Below, in pieces: positions 7,424 through 14,200 of a stretch of DNA of 15,120 nt. A program made the position numbers and the translations under genes. The notes under the pieces are model-generated. The model was not told where the DNA came from, searched no databases, and saw nothing but the letters and a program-made list of their open reading frames with translations. Numbering within the stretch: the first letter of the stretch is position 1; the number at the start of each line of letters is the position of its first letter. This stretch comes from Sphingomonas bacterium (GTDB lineage Bacteria > Pseudomonadota > Alphaproteobacteria > Sphingomonadales > Sphingomonadaceae), in contig JAJAZM010000155.1 of the NCBI GenBank assembly GCA_026785645.1, positions 1 through 15,120 on the forward strand, written 5' to 3'.

Positions 7424-8795
7424 TGTGCTCGTTGTGGACGATGAAGCCGATATTCGCGAACTCGTCGCCGGCGTCCTCGAAGACGAGGGCTATACCGTTC
7501 GAACCGCGGCCGACAGCGATTCGGCACTCAATGCGATCGAGGACCGTCGCCCAAGCCTGGTGCTGCTAGACGTGTGGCTGCAGGGATCGCGGCTCGACGG
7601 CTTGCAGATCCTCGAACAGGTCAAGCGGCGCGACCCGACGCTGCCGGTGATCATGATCTCGGGCCATGGCAATCTCGACACTGCGGTCGCCGCGATCCGC
7701 GAAGGCGCGGTCGATTTCATCGAAAAGCCATTCGAGGCGGGCAAATTGCTCCACCTCGTGGCACGCGCGACCGAGACCGACCGGCTACGACGCGAAAATG
7801 CAGCGTTCCGCCAGCAATATGGGCAGGACGACCAACTCGGCGGATCGTCGGTCGCGATCAATAATGTCCGTGCCACGCTCAAGCGGGTCGCGCCGACCGG
7901 CAGCCGGGTGCTGATCACCGGGCCTGCCGGCGTCGGCAAGGAGATTGCCGCGCGCACTATCCACGACTGGAGCCCGCGCGCCTCGGCGCCATTCATCACC
8001 GTCTCGGCAGCGATGATGAGCCCCGAGCGGATGGAAGAGGAATTATTCGGCGCCGAAAGCGACGGCGTGGCGCGCCCCGGGCTGCTCGAACAAGCCCATG
8101 GCGGAACCTTGTTCCTCGACGAGATTGCCGACATGCCGGCCACCACGCAGGCCAAGATGCTGCGCGTGCTGACCGACCAAAGCTATACGCGCGTTGGCGG
8201 CCAGCGCCCGGTCAAGGTTGACGTTCGCGTTCTGTCAGCAACATCGCGCGACCTGGCCGACGAAATCGCCGCAGGGCGGTTTCGCGAAGACCTTTATTAC
8301 CGGCTCAATGTCGTCCCGGTGCGGATTCCGTCGCTGCGCGAGCGGCGCGAGGATATTCCCGATCTCGTCGCCCATTTCCTTGCGCGTTTTGCCGCTGAGC
8401 GGCGGATCGCAACGCCCGACGTGACCGAGGAAGCGATCGCCGCGCTGCAGGCGCATGACTGGCCAGGCAATGTCCGGCAGTTGCGCAACATCATCGAGCG
8501 CACGCTGATCCTTGCGCCGGGCGACCGGGTGGAATGCATCGATATCGATCTGCTACCAGCCGAAGTAATTGAAGGACAGGGGTCGAGCAGTATGGGTTCG
8601 TCGTCGATCGCGATCATGGGATCGCCGCTGCGCGAGGCGCGCGAGAGCTTCGAGCGCGAATATCTCAAGGTCCAGATCCGCCGTTTCTCTGGCAACATCT
8701 CGCGCACCGCTTCGTTCATCGGCATGGAACGATCGGCGTTGCATCGCAAATTGAAGGCGCTCGGCCTCGCCGACCGCCGCGACATCGAGGAATAG
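7413..8795 (+). CDS. ntrX: response regulator NtrX (AAA+ type, no GAFTGA)
   Basis: NtrX is the cytoplasmic DNA-binding partner of NtrY. The 460-residue product has a receiver domain with VVDDE at 7-11, phosphoacceptor D53 (LVLLDVW), S83 and K105. The AAA+ domain has Walker A GPAGVGKE at 170-177, Walker B GTLFLDEI at 231-238 and the sensor/arginine region RFREDLYYRL at 289-298. A Fis-type helix-turn-helix lies at about 424-451. Between ELFG (210-213) and GLLEQAHGG (223-231) there is only AESDGVARP, so the GAFTGA loop that contacts sigma-54 is missing. The true start is ATG 7413, which opens directly into the receiver domain; longer in-frame extensions are shadows over ntrY. It overlaps ntrY by 11 bp and ends 7 bp before hfq. 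A Ser-rich linker lies at 391-400. Confidence 0.95.
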   Translation: MALDVLVVDDEADIRELVAGVLEDEGYTVRTAADSDSALNAIEDRRPSLVLLDVWLQGSRLDGLQILEQVKRRDPTLPVIMISGHGNLDTAVAAIREGAVDFIEKPFEAGKLLHLVARATETDRLRRENAAFRQQYGQDDQLGGSSVAINNVRATLKRVAPTGSRVLITGPAGVGKEIAARTIHDWSPRASAPFITVSAAMMSPERMEEELFGAESDGVARPGLLEQAHGGTLFLDEIADMPATTQAKMLRVLTDQSYTRVGGQRPVKVDVRVLSATSRDLADEIAAGRFREDLYYRLNVVPVRIPSLRERREDIPDLVAHFLARFAAERRIATPDVTEEAIAALQAHDWPGNVRQLRNIIERTLILAPGDRVECIDIDLLPAEVIEGQGSSSMGSSSIAIMGSPLREARESFEREYLKVQIRRFSGNISRTASFIGMERSALHRKLKALGLADRRDIEE

Positions 8796-8798
8796 GGA
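8794..8798 (+). promoter_or_regulatory. hfq: Shine-Dalgarno site deciding the hfq start
   Basis: AGGGA lies 4 bases before ATG 8803 and 19 before the alternative ATG 8818. The site overlaps the ntrX stop codon (TAG at 8793-8795), which suggests coupled translation of ntrX and hfq. Confidence 0.55.
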
Positions 8799-8802
8799 CA
8801 AG

Positions 8803-9300
8803 ATGCCAGAACGAGCGATGAGCCTTCAGGACCAGTTTCTCAACGCGGTGCGCAAGGACAAGACCCAGGTGACGATTTTCCTGATGAAGGGCGTCAAATT
8901 GCAGGGCGTAATCACTTGGTTCGACGCATTTTCGATGCTGCTGCGGCGCGATGGCACCGCGCAATTGCTCTACAAACATGCGGTGTCGACGATTGTCCCG
9001 ACGGAGTCGCCGAAGGTTCTTCCTGCGCCCGTCGCGCTCGACCCGCGCAAGAGTTCGCTTCAGGACATCTTCCTTAGCGCGGCGCGTGGCCAGCATGAGC
9101 CGATGACGCTGTTCCTGGTAAACGGCGTGATGTTGCAAGGGATGGTCGGGGGCTATGATCAATTCTCGATCCTGCTCGAGCGATCGGGGCATGTCCAACT
9201 GGTCTACAAACATGCGGTCTCGACGCTCCAGCCTGCGGGCAGCCTCGACCTCCAGTCGCACGAAGGCGAGGGCGAACAGCTGGCAGGAGACGGCAGCTGA
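8803..9300 (+). CDS. hfq: tandem-domain RNA chaperone Hfq
   Basis: Hfq forms a hexameric ring that matches small RNAs with mRNAs. This 165-residue protein holds two complete Sm-like domains in one chain. Copy 1 (about 7-66) has SLQDQFLN, KGVKLQG, FDAF and YKHAVST (57-63). Copy 2 (about 85-144) has SLQDIFLS, NGVMLQG, YDQF and YKHAVST (135-141). A linker of about 18 residues rich in proline joins them, and an acidic tail follows. Proximal-face residues equivalent to E. coli Q8, K56 and H57 are kept in both copies. Copy 2 has lost most of the basic rim: RGQH at 95-98 against RKDK at 17-20 in copy 1. It also has Met110 where the distal-face lysine K31 is expected. ATG 8803 is preferred over ATG 8818, since AGGGA lies 4 bases upstream. 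hflX follows, as in E. coli. Confidence 0.93.
   Translation: MPERAMSLQDQFLNAVRKDKTQVTIFLMKGVKLQGVITWFDAFSMLLRRDGTAQLLYKHAVSTIVPTESPKVLPAPVALDPRKSSLQDIFLSAARGQHEPMTLFLVNGVMLQGMVGGYDQFSILLERSGHVQLVYKHAVSTLQPAGSLDLQSHEGEGEQLAGDGS
9285..9299 (+). promoter_or_regulatory. hflX: candidate ribosome-binding site and CTG start for hflX
   Basis: AGGAGA at 9285-9290 lies 6 bases before an in-frame CTG at 9297, whose last two bases are part of the hfq stop (cTGA, TGA at 9298-9300). Reading from this CTG adds 18 residues, LSVFNRDDDDGISRGERA, before the first in-frame ATG (9351). This extension resembles the usual HflX beginning: E. coli HflX starts MFDRYDAGEQAVLVHIYF. No comparably strong site precedes ATG 9351. 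Confidence 0.5.
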
Positions 9301-9350
9301 GCGTCTTCAATCGCGATGATGACGACGGGATCAGCCGCGGCGAGCGCGCA

Positions 9351-10595
9351 ATGCTCGTCCTGCCCGACATCGCCGGATCCAAACCGATGCGCTCGAACGA
9401 GGCGCGGCTCGACGAAGCGGCGGGACTTGCGGCGGCGATCGGTATCGACGTGGTGGGCCGCCGCGCCGTCCGGGTCAGGGCGCCGCGCCCGGCGAGCCTG
9501 TTCGGCAAGGGGCAGGCCGAGGAAATCGCCCAGGCGGTAACCGACAGTGGCTCCAAATTGCTGATCGTCGATGCTCCTTTAACCCCGGTGCAGCAGAAGA
9601 ATCTGGAGGAAATGACCAAGGCCAAGGTGATCGACCGCACCGGCCTGATCCTCGAGATTTTCGGTGAGCGCGCGGCAACCGCCGAAGGCCGGCTGCAGGT
9701 CGAGCTGGCGCATCTCGACTACCAAGGTGGGCGACTGGTGCGAAGCTGGACCCATCTTGAGCGCCAGCGCGGCGGTTTCGGCTTCCTCGGCGGTCCGGGC
9801 GAAACCCAGATCGAGGCCGATCGGCGAATGATCCGCGACCGAATGGCAAAAATCCGTCGCGAACTCGACCAGGTCAAGCGAACCCGCGGGCTCCACCGCG
9901 ATCGCCGCCAACGCGCACCATGGCCGGTGATTGCCCTGGTCGGCTATACCAATGCCGGAAAGTCCACGCTTTTCAATCGCATGACGAATTCTTCTGTGAA
10001 GGCGGAAGATCTGTTGTTCGCAACGCTCGACCCGACCATGCGCGACATCCGCCTGCCGGGGTTTGCCAAGGCGATCTTGTCCGACACGGTCGGGTTCGTA
10101 TCCGACCTGCCGACCGAATTGGTGGCGGCGTTCCGGGCGACTCTCGAGGAAGTGCTGGCCGCCGATTTGATCCTGCATGTTCGCGACATGGCGCATCCCG
10201 ATCGTGACGCGCAATCGGCTGACGTCGAGTCGGTACTTGCCTCGCTCGGCCTGGAGCAGGGGAGTGGCCCGCCGCAGATCGAAGTATGGAACAAGATAGA
10301 TGCGCTTGGCGCAGATGAGCGCGAGGCGCTGCTGGCCGACGCAGCGCGGCGTGAGGATGCGATTCCGGTGTCGGCGTTGACCGGCGACGGACTGGAGCAA
10401 TTGACGATCCGGGTCAGCGAGCGCCTGCGGGCGGGAAGCGACACGCGCGACATCGAACTTTCGGTGAGCGACGGAGAGCGACTGGCATGGCTGCATTCGC
10501 GCGGTCAGGTGGTCGAGCAGCAGCATGACGGCGAGACGACGCACTTGAAGGTGCGCCTGTCGGATGTCGATTGGGCGCGGTTCCAGTCGCTCTAG
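9351..10595 (+). CDS. hflX: ribosome-splitting GTPase HflX
   Basis: HflX binds the 50S subunit, splits stalled or hibernating 70S ribosomes and hydrolyses GTP. Counted from ATG 9351 the product is 414 residues. The N-terminal HflX domain includes SLFGKGQAEEIA at 49-60, and GGFGFLGGPGETQIEADRR at 141-159 is the family signature before the coiled linker. The GTPase domain shows G1 GYTNAGKST at 198-206, G2 FATLDPT at 223-229, G3 DTVGF at 245-249, G4 NKID at 314-317 and G5 SAL at 341-343. ATG 9351 is the conservative start. An upstream CTG at 9297 with a better ribosome-binding site would give 432 residues and an N-terminus closer to the family. It directly follows hfq. Its TAG stop overlaps the TAG stop of convergent mazG within one CTAG. 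Confidence 0.95.
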   Translation: MLVLPDIAGSKPMRSNEARLDEAAGLAAAIGIDVVGRRAVRVRAPRPASLFGKGQAEEIAQAVTDSGSKLLIVDAPLTPVQQKNLEEMTKAKVIDRTGLILEIFGERAATAEGRLQVELAHLDYQGGRLVRSWTHLERQRGGFGFLGGPGETQIEADRRMIRDRMAKIRRELDQVKRTRGLHRDRRQRAPWPVIALVGYTNAGKSTLFNRMTNSSVKAEDLLFATLDPTMRDIRLPGFAKAILSDTVGFVSDLPTELVAAFRATLEEVLAADLILHVRDMAHPDRDAQSADVESVLASLGLEQGSGPPQIEVWNKIDALGADEREALLADAARREDAIPVSALTGDGLEQLTIRVSERLRAGSDTRDIELSVSDGERLAWLHSRGQVVEQQHDGETTHLKVRLSDVDWARFQSL

Positions 10596-11323
10596 ACGGC
10601 CGTCTTCGCCTTCACCCAGAGAGCTTCTTTCTCGTCGAGGTCGAGCGCTTCGAAACCTGGCTCGGTTTCGATGTGCCGGAAACGGCGCTCGAACTTGGCA
10701 TTGGCAGCGCGTAGCGCGGCTTCGGGCTCAATGTTCAGTTTTCGTGCGAGATTGACGACCGCGAACAGCAAGTCGCCCAATTCCTCTTCGCGTCGGCCTT
10801 GCTCCTGCTCGGCATCGAGCTCGGCCAGTTCCTCCACGACCTTGGCGCGGGCGCCGGTAGCGTCGGGCCAGTCGAAGCCGGTCCGGGCGGCGCGTTTCTG
10901 GAGCTTTTTGGCACGTTCGAGCGCGGGAAGTGCGAGCGCTACGCCGGCCAACGCGCTCTGGTCGGGCGTTTTGCTGCGTTCGGCGGCCTTGAGCACCTCC
11001 CATCCGGGACTTTCGGAAGCACCACCGAAGATATGCGGATGGCGGCGTTCGAGCTTGTCGCAAATTCGCGTCAGGACATCGTCGAGCGAGAAATGACCGG
11101 CGTCGGCAGCGATCTGGGCATGGAACACGACTTGCAATTGGAGATCGCCAAGCTCGTCGGCGAGCCCGGCCATATCGTCGCGGTCGATCGCATCTGCGAC
11201 CTCATAGGCTTCTTCGATGGTGTAGGGCGCGATCGTTGCGAAGGTTTGCACCCGGTCCCATTCGCAACCGGTGTGCGGATCGCGAAGGCGACGCATGATG
11301 GCGGAAAGGCGGTCGAGGGTCAT
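10592..11323 (-). CDS. mazG: nucleoside triphosphate pyrophosphohydrolase MazG
   Basis: MazG hydrolyses NTPs and dNTPs to monophosphates and pyrophosphate, cleaning the nucleotide pool. The 243-residue product has the duplicated MazG fold. The first domain has CEWDRVQTFATIAPYTIEEAYE at 20-41 (E37, E38 and E41 as presumed Mg2+ ligands) and DELGDLQLQVVFHAQ at 56-70. The second has VVEELAELDAE at 162-172 and EEELGDLLFAVVNLARKL at 179-196. Length is typical of bacterial MazG. The E. coli protein has PWDR where this one has EWDR, a small change in the loop. ATG 11323 opens the domain directly. The gene is separated from the aspartic protease genes upstream by 115 bp containing an AT-rich repeat region, so it may have its own promoter. 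It has no toxin-antitoxin neighbour. Confidence 0.96.
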   Translation of the reverse strand: MTLDRLSAIMRRLRDPHTGCEWDRVQTFATIAPYTIEEAYEVADAIDRDDMAGLADELGDLQLQVVFHAQIAADAGHFSLDDVLTRICDKLERRHPHIFGGASESPGWEVLKAAERSKTPDQSALAGVALALPALERAKKLQKRAARTGFDWPDATGARAKVVEELAELDAEQEQGRREEELGDLLFAVVNLARKLNIEPEAALRAANAKFERRFRHIETEPGFEALDLDEKEALWVKAKTAV

Positions 11324-11438
11324 TGGCGATCCTTAGCGGGCAATAGGGCTATTTCCAGCGCCCGCGCCTGGAGTGCAGGAAGTATGATAATATGTATTAT
11401 GTAAAGTCAGAGTATGATATTAGGAGGATCCCATTCTC
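11324..11438 (-). promoter_or_regulatory. AT-rich intergenic region upstream of mazG
   Basis: This is the longest gap in the window. Positions 11381-11422 are strikingly AT-rich in an otherwise GC-rich sequence. The block holds two copies of agtatgata (11381-11389 and 11411-11419) exactly 30 bp apart, close to three helical turns, and an inverted repeat ataat-atgt-attat at 11387-11400. On the minus strand TATTAT- and TATCAT-like hexamers lie in it, with a ctgact element upstream at a short 15-bp spacing. A promoter or operator for mazG is the most natural reading, although no canonical -35/-10 pair is clear. No T-tract terminator is visible for the protease genes. Confidence 0.4.
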
Positions 11439-12026
11439 TCAGCCCTCGAGGAGCAACCATCGGCCCTCGACGCCCCACCGCTTCAGCGACGACAGATAAT
11501 TCATCCCGAGCACGTTGAATTCGTCGCCGTCGGCGATGTGAAGCCCAACATTGCTTCGCCGAATGATGCCGATGTCGAAGGATGCGGCTTGCGCCGTGGC
11601 GACGCGGACGATCCCGTTTCCGGTCCGAACCATCTGGTCGCGCTGGTCGCTGACCACCAGATTGGCGCGCGCTGCAGTGCCGCGGCCGATGGTGGTCATG
11701 GTGGCGCCGCTGTCGACCAGGAAACGCACCGGGCGCCCGTTGATGCTCGCTTCGATGTAGAAATGCCCGTCAATCGCCTGCGGGATCCGCAATTGCCCGG
11801 CCTGGACGACCGGGGCGCCTGTCGCTTCGCTCCTGAGTCGCTGGAGCACGAAGCCAAGATCGTCGCGGAAGGTGAACAATATGAAGCCGGCGCCGAACAT
11901 CGCGATCCATGTCAGCAGTGCGATCGCCAGCGTGGGAAACCGGCCGCGGCGCGAAATCAGTGTTCCGATGACCAGCATGATCGCCATCAGCACATACAAC
12001 CCGCCGAGCTGCACATCGTTGGTCAT
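11439..12026 (-). CDS. membrane-anchored retropepsin-like aspartic protease (copy 1)
   Basis: The 195-residue product has two hydrophobic helices (about 8-24 and 33-53) and then a clan AA, retropepsin-like domain. The catalytic motif is FLVDSGAT at 102-109, with Asp105 as the presumed nucleophile, and the family-typical end VLGMNYLSSLKRWGVEG lies at 172-188. Such proteins act as dimers, each chain giving one aspartate, and resemble the TIGR02281-type proteases of proteobacteria. Substrates are unknown to me. The ATG overlaps the stop of its paralogue upstream by 4 bp (ATGA), so the pair is translationally coupled. It ends 115 bp before mazG. The protease domain probably faces the periplasm or cytoplasm depending on helix topology; an even number of helices puts both ends on the same side. 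Confidence 0.85.
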   Translation of the reverse strand: MTNDVQLGGLYVLMAIMLVIGTLISRRGRFPTLAIALLTWIAMFGAGFILFTFRDDLGFVLQRLRSEATGAPVVQAGQLRIPQAIDGHFYIEASINGRPVRFLVDSGATMTTIGRGTAARANLVVSDQRDQMVRTGNGIVRVATAQAASFDIGIIRRSNVGLHIADGDEFNVLGMNYLSSLKRWGVEGRWLLLEG

Positions 12027-12607
12027 GGTTGAAGCACCAAAGTATTCCCCTCCACCCGCCAGCTGCGGAGTGACGACAGGAAGTTCATACCGAGCACATT
12101 GGTATCGTCGGCATTGTTCACATGCAGTGTGAAGTCGGCGCGGGCGATCGAGCCGACGTCGAAGCGTGCTGCCTTGGCGACCGGCATTTGCACGTCGCCG
12201 TTTGCGGTCTCGACCTGGGCCACGCGCATGCCCGTTTGAACGTTGGCCGCGGCGGCCAGATCAGGAGAGATGGTGGTGATCGAGGCACCGCTGTCGACCA
12301 GGAATGGCGCGGTCCGGCCGTTGACGCTGGCGTTGATCCAGAAATGGCCGTCGTCGCGCATCGCGATCCGAAGCTCCTCGCCGGACTCGATCGGAGCGCC
12401 GGTAGCCTCGGCACGAAGCTTTGCACCGAGAGTCGTAAATTCGCCGCGAAAGGCGAACAAAGTGAACACGACCCCGAAGATCGCGACCCACGCCAGGATC
12501 ATCTTCAATGCCTTGCCAATCGGTAGCCGCATCCCGATCAGCGAGCTTCCGACCAGGATCAGGCACAGCACGAGATAGAGCGTGTTCATTCCGTCGTCCC
12601 CACTCAT
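12023..12607 (-). CDS. membrane-anchored retropepsin-like aspartic protease (copy 2)
   Basis: This 194-residue paralogue of the neighbouring gene has the same plan: two hydrophobic helices (about 8-26 and 33-53), a linker with RAEATGAP at 65-72, the catalytic FLVDSGAS at 102-109 (Asp105) and VLGMNFLSSLRSWRVEG at 171-187. The two copies match closely around the active site and C-terminus and differ mainly in the surface region 115-165, which suggests a tandem duplication followed by divergence. Retropepsin-type enzymes need two chains, so homodimers and a heterodimer with copy 1 are both possible. I chose ATG 12607, which overlaps the stop of the upstream hydrolase gene by 4 bp (ATGA). A second ATG six codons later is an alternative. 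Confidence 0.85.
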   Translation of the reverse strand: MSGDDGMNTLYLVLCLILVGSSLIGMRLPIGKALKMILAWVAIFGVVFTLFAFRGEFTTLGAKLRAEATGAPIESGEELRIAMRDDGHFWINASVNGRTAPFLVDSGASITTISPDLAAAANVQTGMRVAQVETANGDVQMPVAKAARFDVGSIARADFTLHVNNADDTNVLGMNFLSSLRSWRVEGNTLVLQP

Positions 12608-13371
12608 CCCAACTCCACTTCCTGCCCGTCGAACGCGGGTGCCGCCCAGTCGGGCAGGTCACGGACAAGTGTCGCATAGTCCATGCTTTTGTCGAGGTGG
12701 GTCAGCAGCAACTGGCCGATCCCGAGCTCCCTCGCCCAGTCGAGCACCGCGTCGAGATGGGCGTGGGTTGGATGCGGCGTCCGGCGGAGGCAATCGCAGA
12801 TCCACAGGTCGGCGCCTTGATAGAGCGAGGCCATGCCGTTGGTCATGTCGTGGAAATCAATGGCATAAGCGATGCTTGCCCCGCCCTCGTCCGCGCGAAG
12901 CCCAAGCGAGGTAATCCCGCCATGTGGCTGATCAACAAAGCGCAGCGTCGCATCGCCGAGTTTCACCTCGTCGTCGATCGGTTGCGGGTCAAGCACGGCC
13001 GGATAAAGCGGCGTGCCCTCAAAGGCATAAGCGAAGCGCCTGGCAAGCCGATCGAGCGTGTCGGCACGTGCGTGGAGCGGCACCGGACGACCGATATGCT
13101 GCGCAACTTGGCGTAGATCGTCGATCCCGTGGCAATGGTCGGCATGGTCGTGGGTCACGATCACACCGGCGAGGTCAGCGGTCCGTGCGGCGAGCATTTG
13201 TTCGCGCATGTCGGGACCGCAATCGACCAGCATTTGCTCGCCCCTGCTCTCGATTAAAATCGACGATCGGGTGCGGCGGTTGCGCGGCTCGGCGGGATTA
13301 CAATTGCCCCAGTCATTACCAATGCGCGGCACCCCCGACGACGTCCCGCAGCCGAGGATGCAGACCTTCAC
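12604..13371 (-). CDS. PhnP-like metallo-beta-lactamase-fold hydrolase
   Basis: The 255-residue protein belongs to the metallo-beta-lactamase superfamily, close to PhnP phosphodiesterases and RNase Z-like enzymes. Metal-ligand motifs are THDHADHCHG at 73-82, His150 (DQPHGG), Asp172 (YAIDFHD) and THLDKSM at 224-230 with His225. The N-terminus KVCILGCGTSSGVPRIG with CNPAEPRNRRTRSS is typical of this subgroup. Genes of this kind commonly sit after tatD in proteobacteria. The phn phosphonate genes are not present here, so a phosphonate role is not supported; a cyclic nucleotide or RNA-end phosphodiester substrate is possible. The start codon is GTG at 13371, overlapping the tatD stop by 4 bp (GTGA). 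Its own stop overlaps the next ATG by 4 bp. Confidence 0.88.
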   Translation of the reverse strand: MKVCILGCGTSSGVPRIGNDWGNCNPAEPRNRRTRSSILIESRGEQMLVDCGPDMREQMLAARTADLAGVIVTHDHADHCHGIDDLRQVAQHIGRPVPLHARADTLDRLARRFAYAFEGTPLYPAVLDPQPIDDEVKLGDATLRFVDQPHGGITSLGLRADEGGASIAYAIDFHDMTNGMASLYQGADLWICDCLRRTPHPTHAHLDAVLDWARELGIGQLLLTHLDKSMDYATLVRDLPDWAAPAFDGQEVELG

Positions 13372-14168
13372 GCGGCGGCCCCTCGCCTCCGCTCGGGGCA
13401 GGCTTTAGCGAACAATCGGAAGAAGTTGGCGGTGGTTGCTGAGGATAGGTCTTCGATCGTTTCACCACGCAACTCAGCGAGGAACGCGGCAGTATCGGCG
13501 ACAAACGCCGGCTCGCACGTCTGGCCTCGATGCGGCACCGGAGCGAGGAACGGCGAGTCGGTTTCGACCAGCAGGCGATCGACCGGGATTGATTTGGCGA
13601 TTTCCTGCAAGTCCCGGGCGTTCTTGAAGGTGACGATCCCCGAGATCGAGATGAACAGTCCGAGATCGAGCGCGGTTCGGGCAAGGTCGGCGCTGCCGGT
13701 GAAGCAATGCAGCACCGCAGCGATCCCGCCCTTCTCAACCGCCTCGGTCAGCATTTTGGCGGTATCGTCTTCGGCGTCGCGGGTGTGGATGATCAGCGGC
13801 AGGCCGGTCTGCCGCGCGGCATCGATATGCGCCGCGAACCGCTCGCGCTGCGCGCCGCGGTCGGACTTGTCGTAATGATAATCGAGCCCGCATTCGCCAA
13901 TCGCGACGACGCGTGGGTGCGCCGACGCCTCGACCAGCACCGCCGCGCCCAGATCGGGATGGGCGTCGGCCTCGTGCGGGTGGACTCCGACGCTGGCCCA
14001 CACGTCGGGCTCGCGCTCCGCCACGGCGATGACGTCATTCCATTCGGATTGGCGGGTGGAGATGTTGAGGAAGCCGCCTATCCCGCGGGCGCGCGCCGAG
14101 GCCAGCACTTCTCTCTGGCGCCCGGCGAGGCCCTCATAGACAAGATGGCAATGGCTATCGATCAGCAT
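13368..14168 (-). CDS. tatD: TatD-family metal-dependent hydrolase (DNase)
   Basis: TatD proteins are TIM-barrel metal-dependent nucleases with 3'-5' exonuclease activity in DNA repair and RNA quality control. The 266-residue product has DSHCHL (H6, H8), GVHPHE at 61-66, GECGLDYHYD at 91-100 (E92), IIHTRDA with H128, LHCFTGS with H154 and VETDSPFLAP at 201-210 (D204), a complete metal site. Residues 257-266 (CPERRRGAAA) extend beyond the usual FRLFAKA ending and come from a GC-rich palindromic stretch. The ATG at 14168 is the last of three tandem ATGs created by a 14-bp repeat; the other two read into stops after six codons. The gene is in a cluster with metG upstream and the PhnP-like hydrolase downstream, an arrangement common in bacteria. 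Confidence 0.94.
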   Translation of the reverse strand: MLIDSHCHLVYEGLAGRQREVLASARARGIGGFLNISTRQSEWNDVIAVAEREPDVWASVGVHPHEADAHPDLGAAVLVEASAHPRVVAIGECGLDYHYDKSDRGAQRERFAAHIDAARQTGLPLIIHTRDAEDDTAKMLTEAVEKGGIAAVLHCFTGSADLARTALDLGLFISISGIVTFKNARDLQEIAKSIPVDRLLVETDSPFLAPVPHRGQTCEPAFVADTAAFLAELRGETIEDLSSATTANFFRLFAKACPERRRGAAA

Positions 14169-14200
14169 GGGGCGATCAGCATGGGGCGATCAGCATCAGG
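14159..14200. repeat. three 14-bp tandem repeats at the tatD start
   Basis: The unit cgatcagcatgggg occurs at 14159-14172 and 14173-14186, with a third copy differing at two bases (cgatcagcatcagg) at 14187-14200. On the minus strand each unit carries an ATG, at 14168, 14182 and 14196. The metG stop TGA (14198-14196) shares its A with the first ATG (TGATG), and a GAGGAA (14205-14210) lies 8 bases before it. Only the last ATG is in the tatD frame. Confidence 0.9.

Noticed and set aside
9579..10544. Minus-strand reading frame of 321 codons opposite hflX
   Set aside because: It mirrors the HflX GTPase region, which has all G motifs on the plus strand.
11376..11425. AT-rich block as an attachment site or mobile-element scar
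   Set aside because: No integrase, transposase, tRNA gene or terminal inverted repeats lie nearby, so a regulatory reading is preferred.
11422..11427. Perfect AGGAGG on the plus strand
   Set aside because: No start codon or reading frame follows at a suitable distance; both neighbouring genes are on the other strand. Probably chance.
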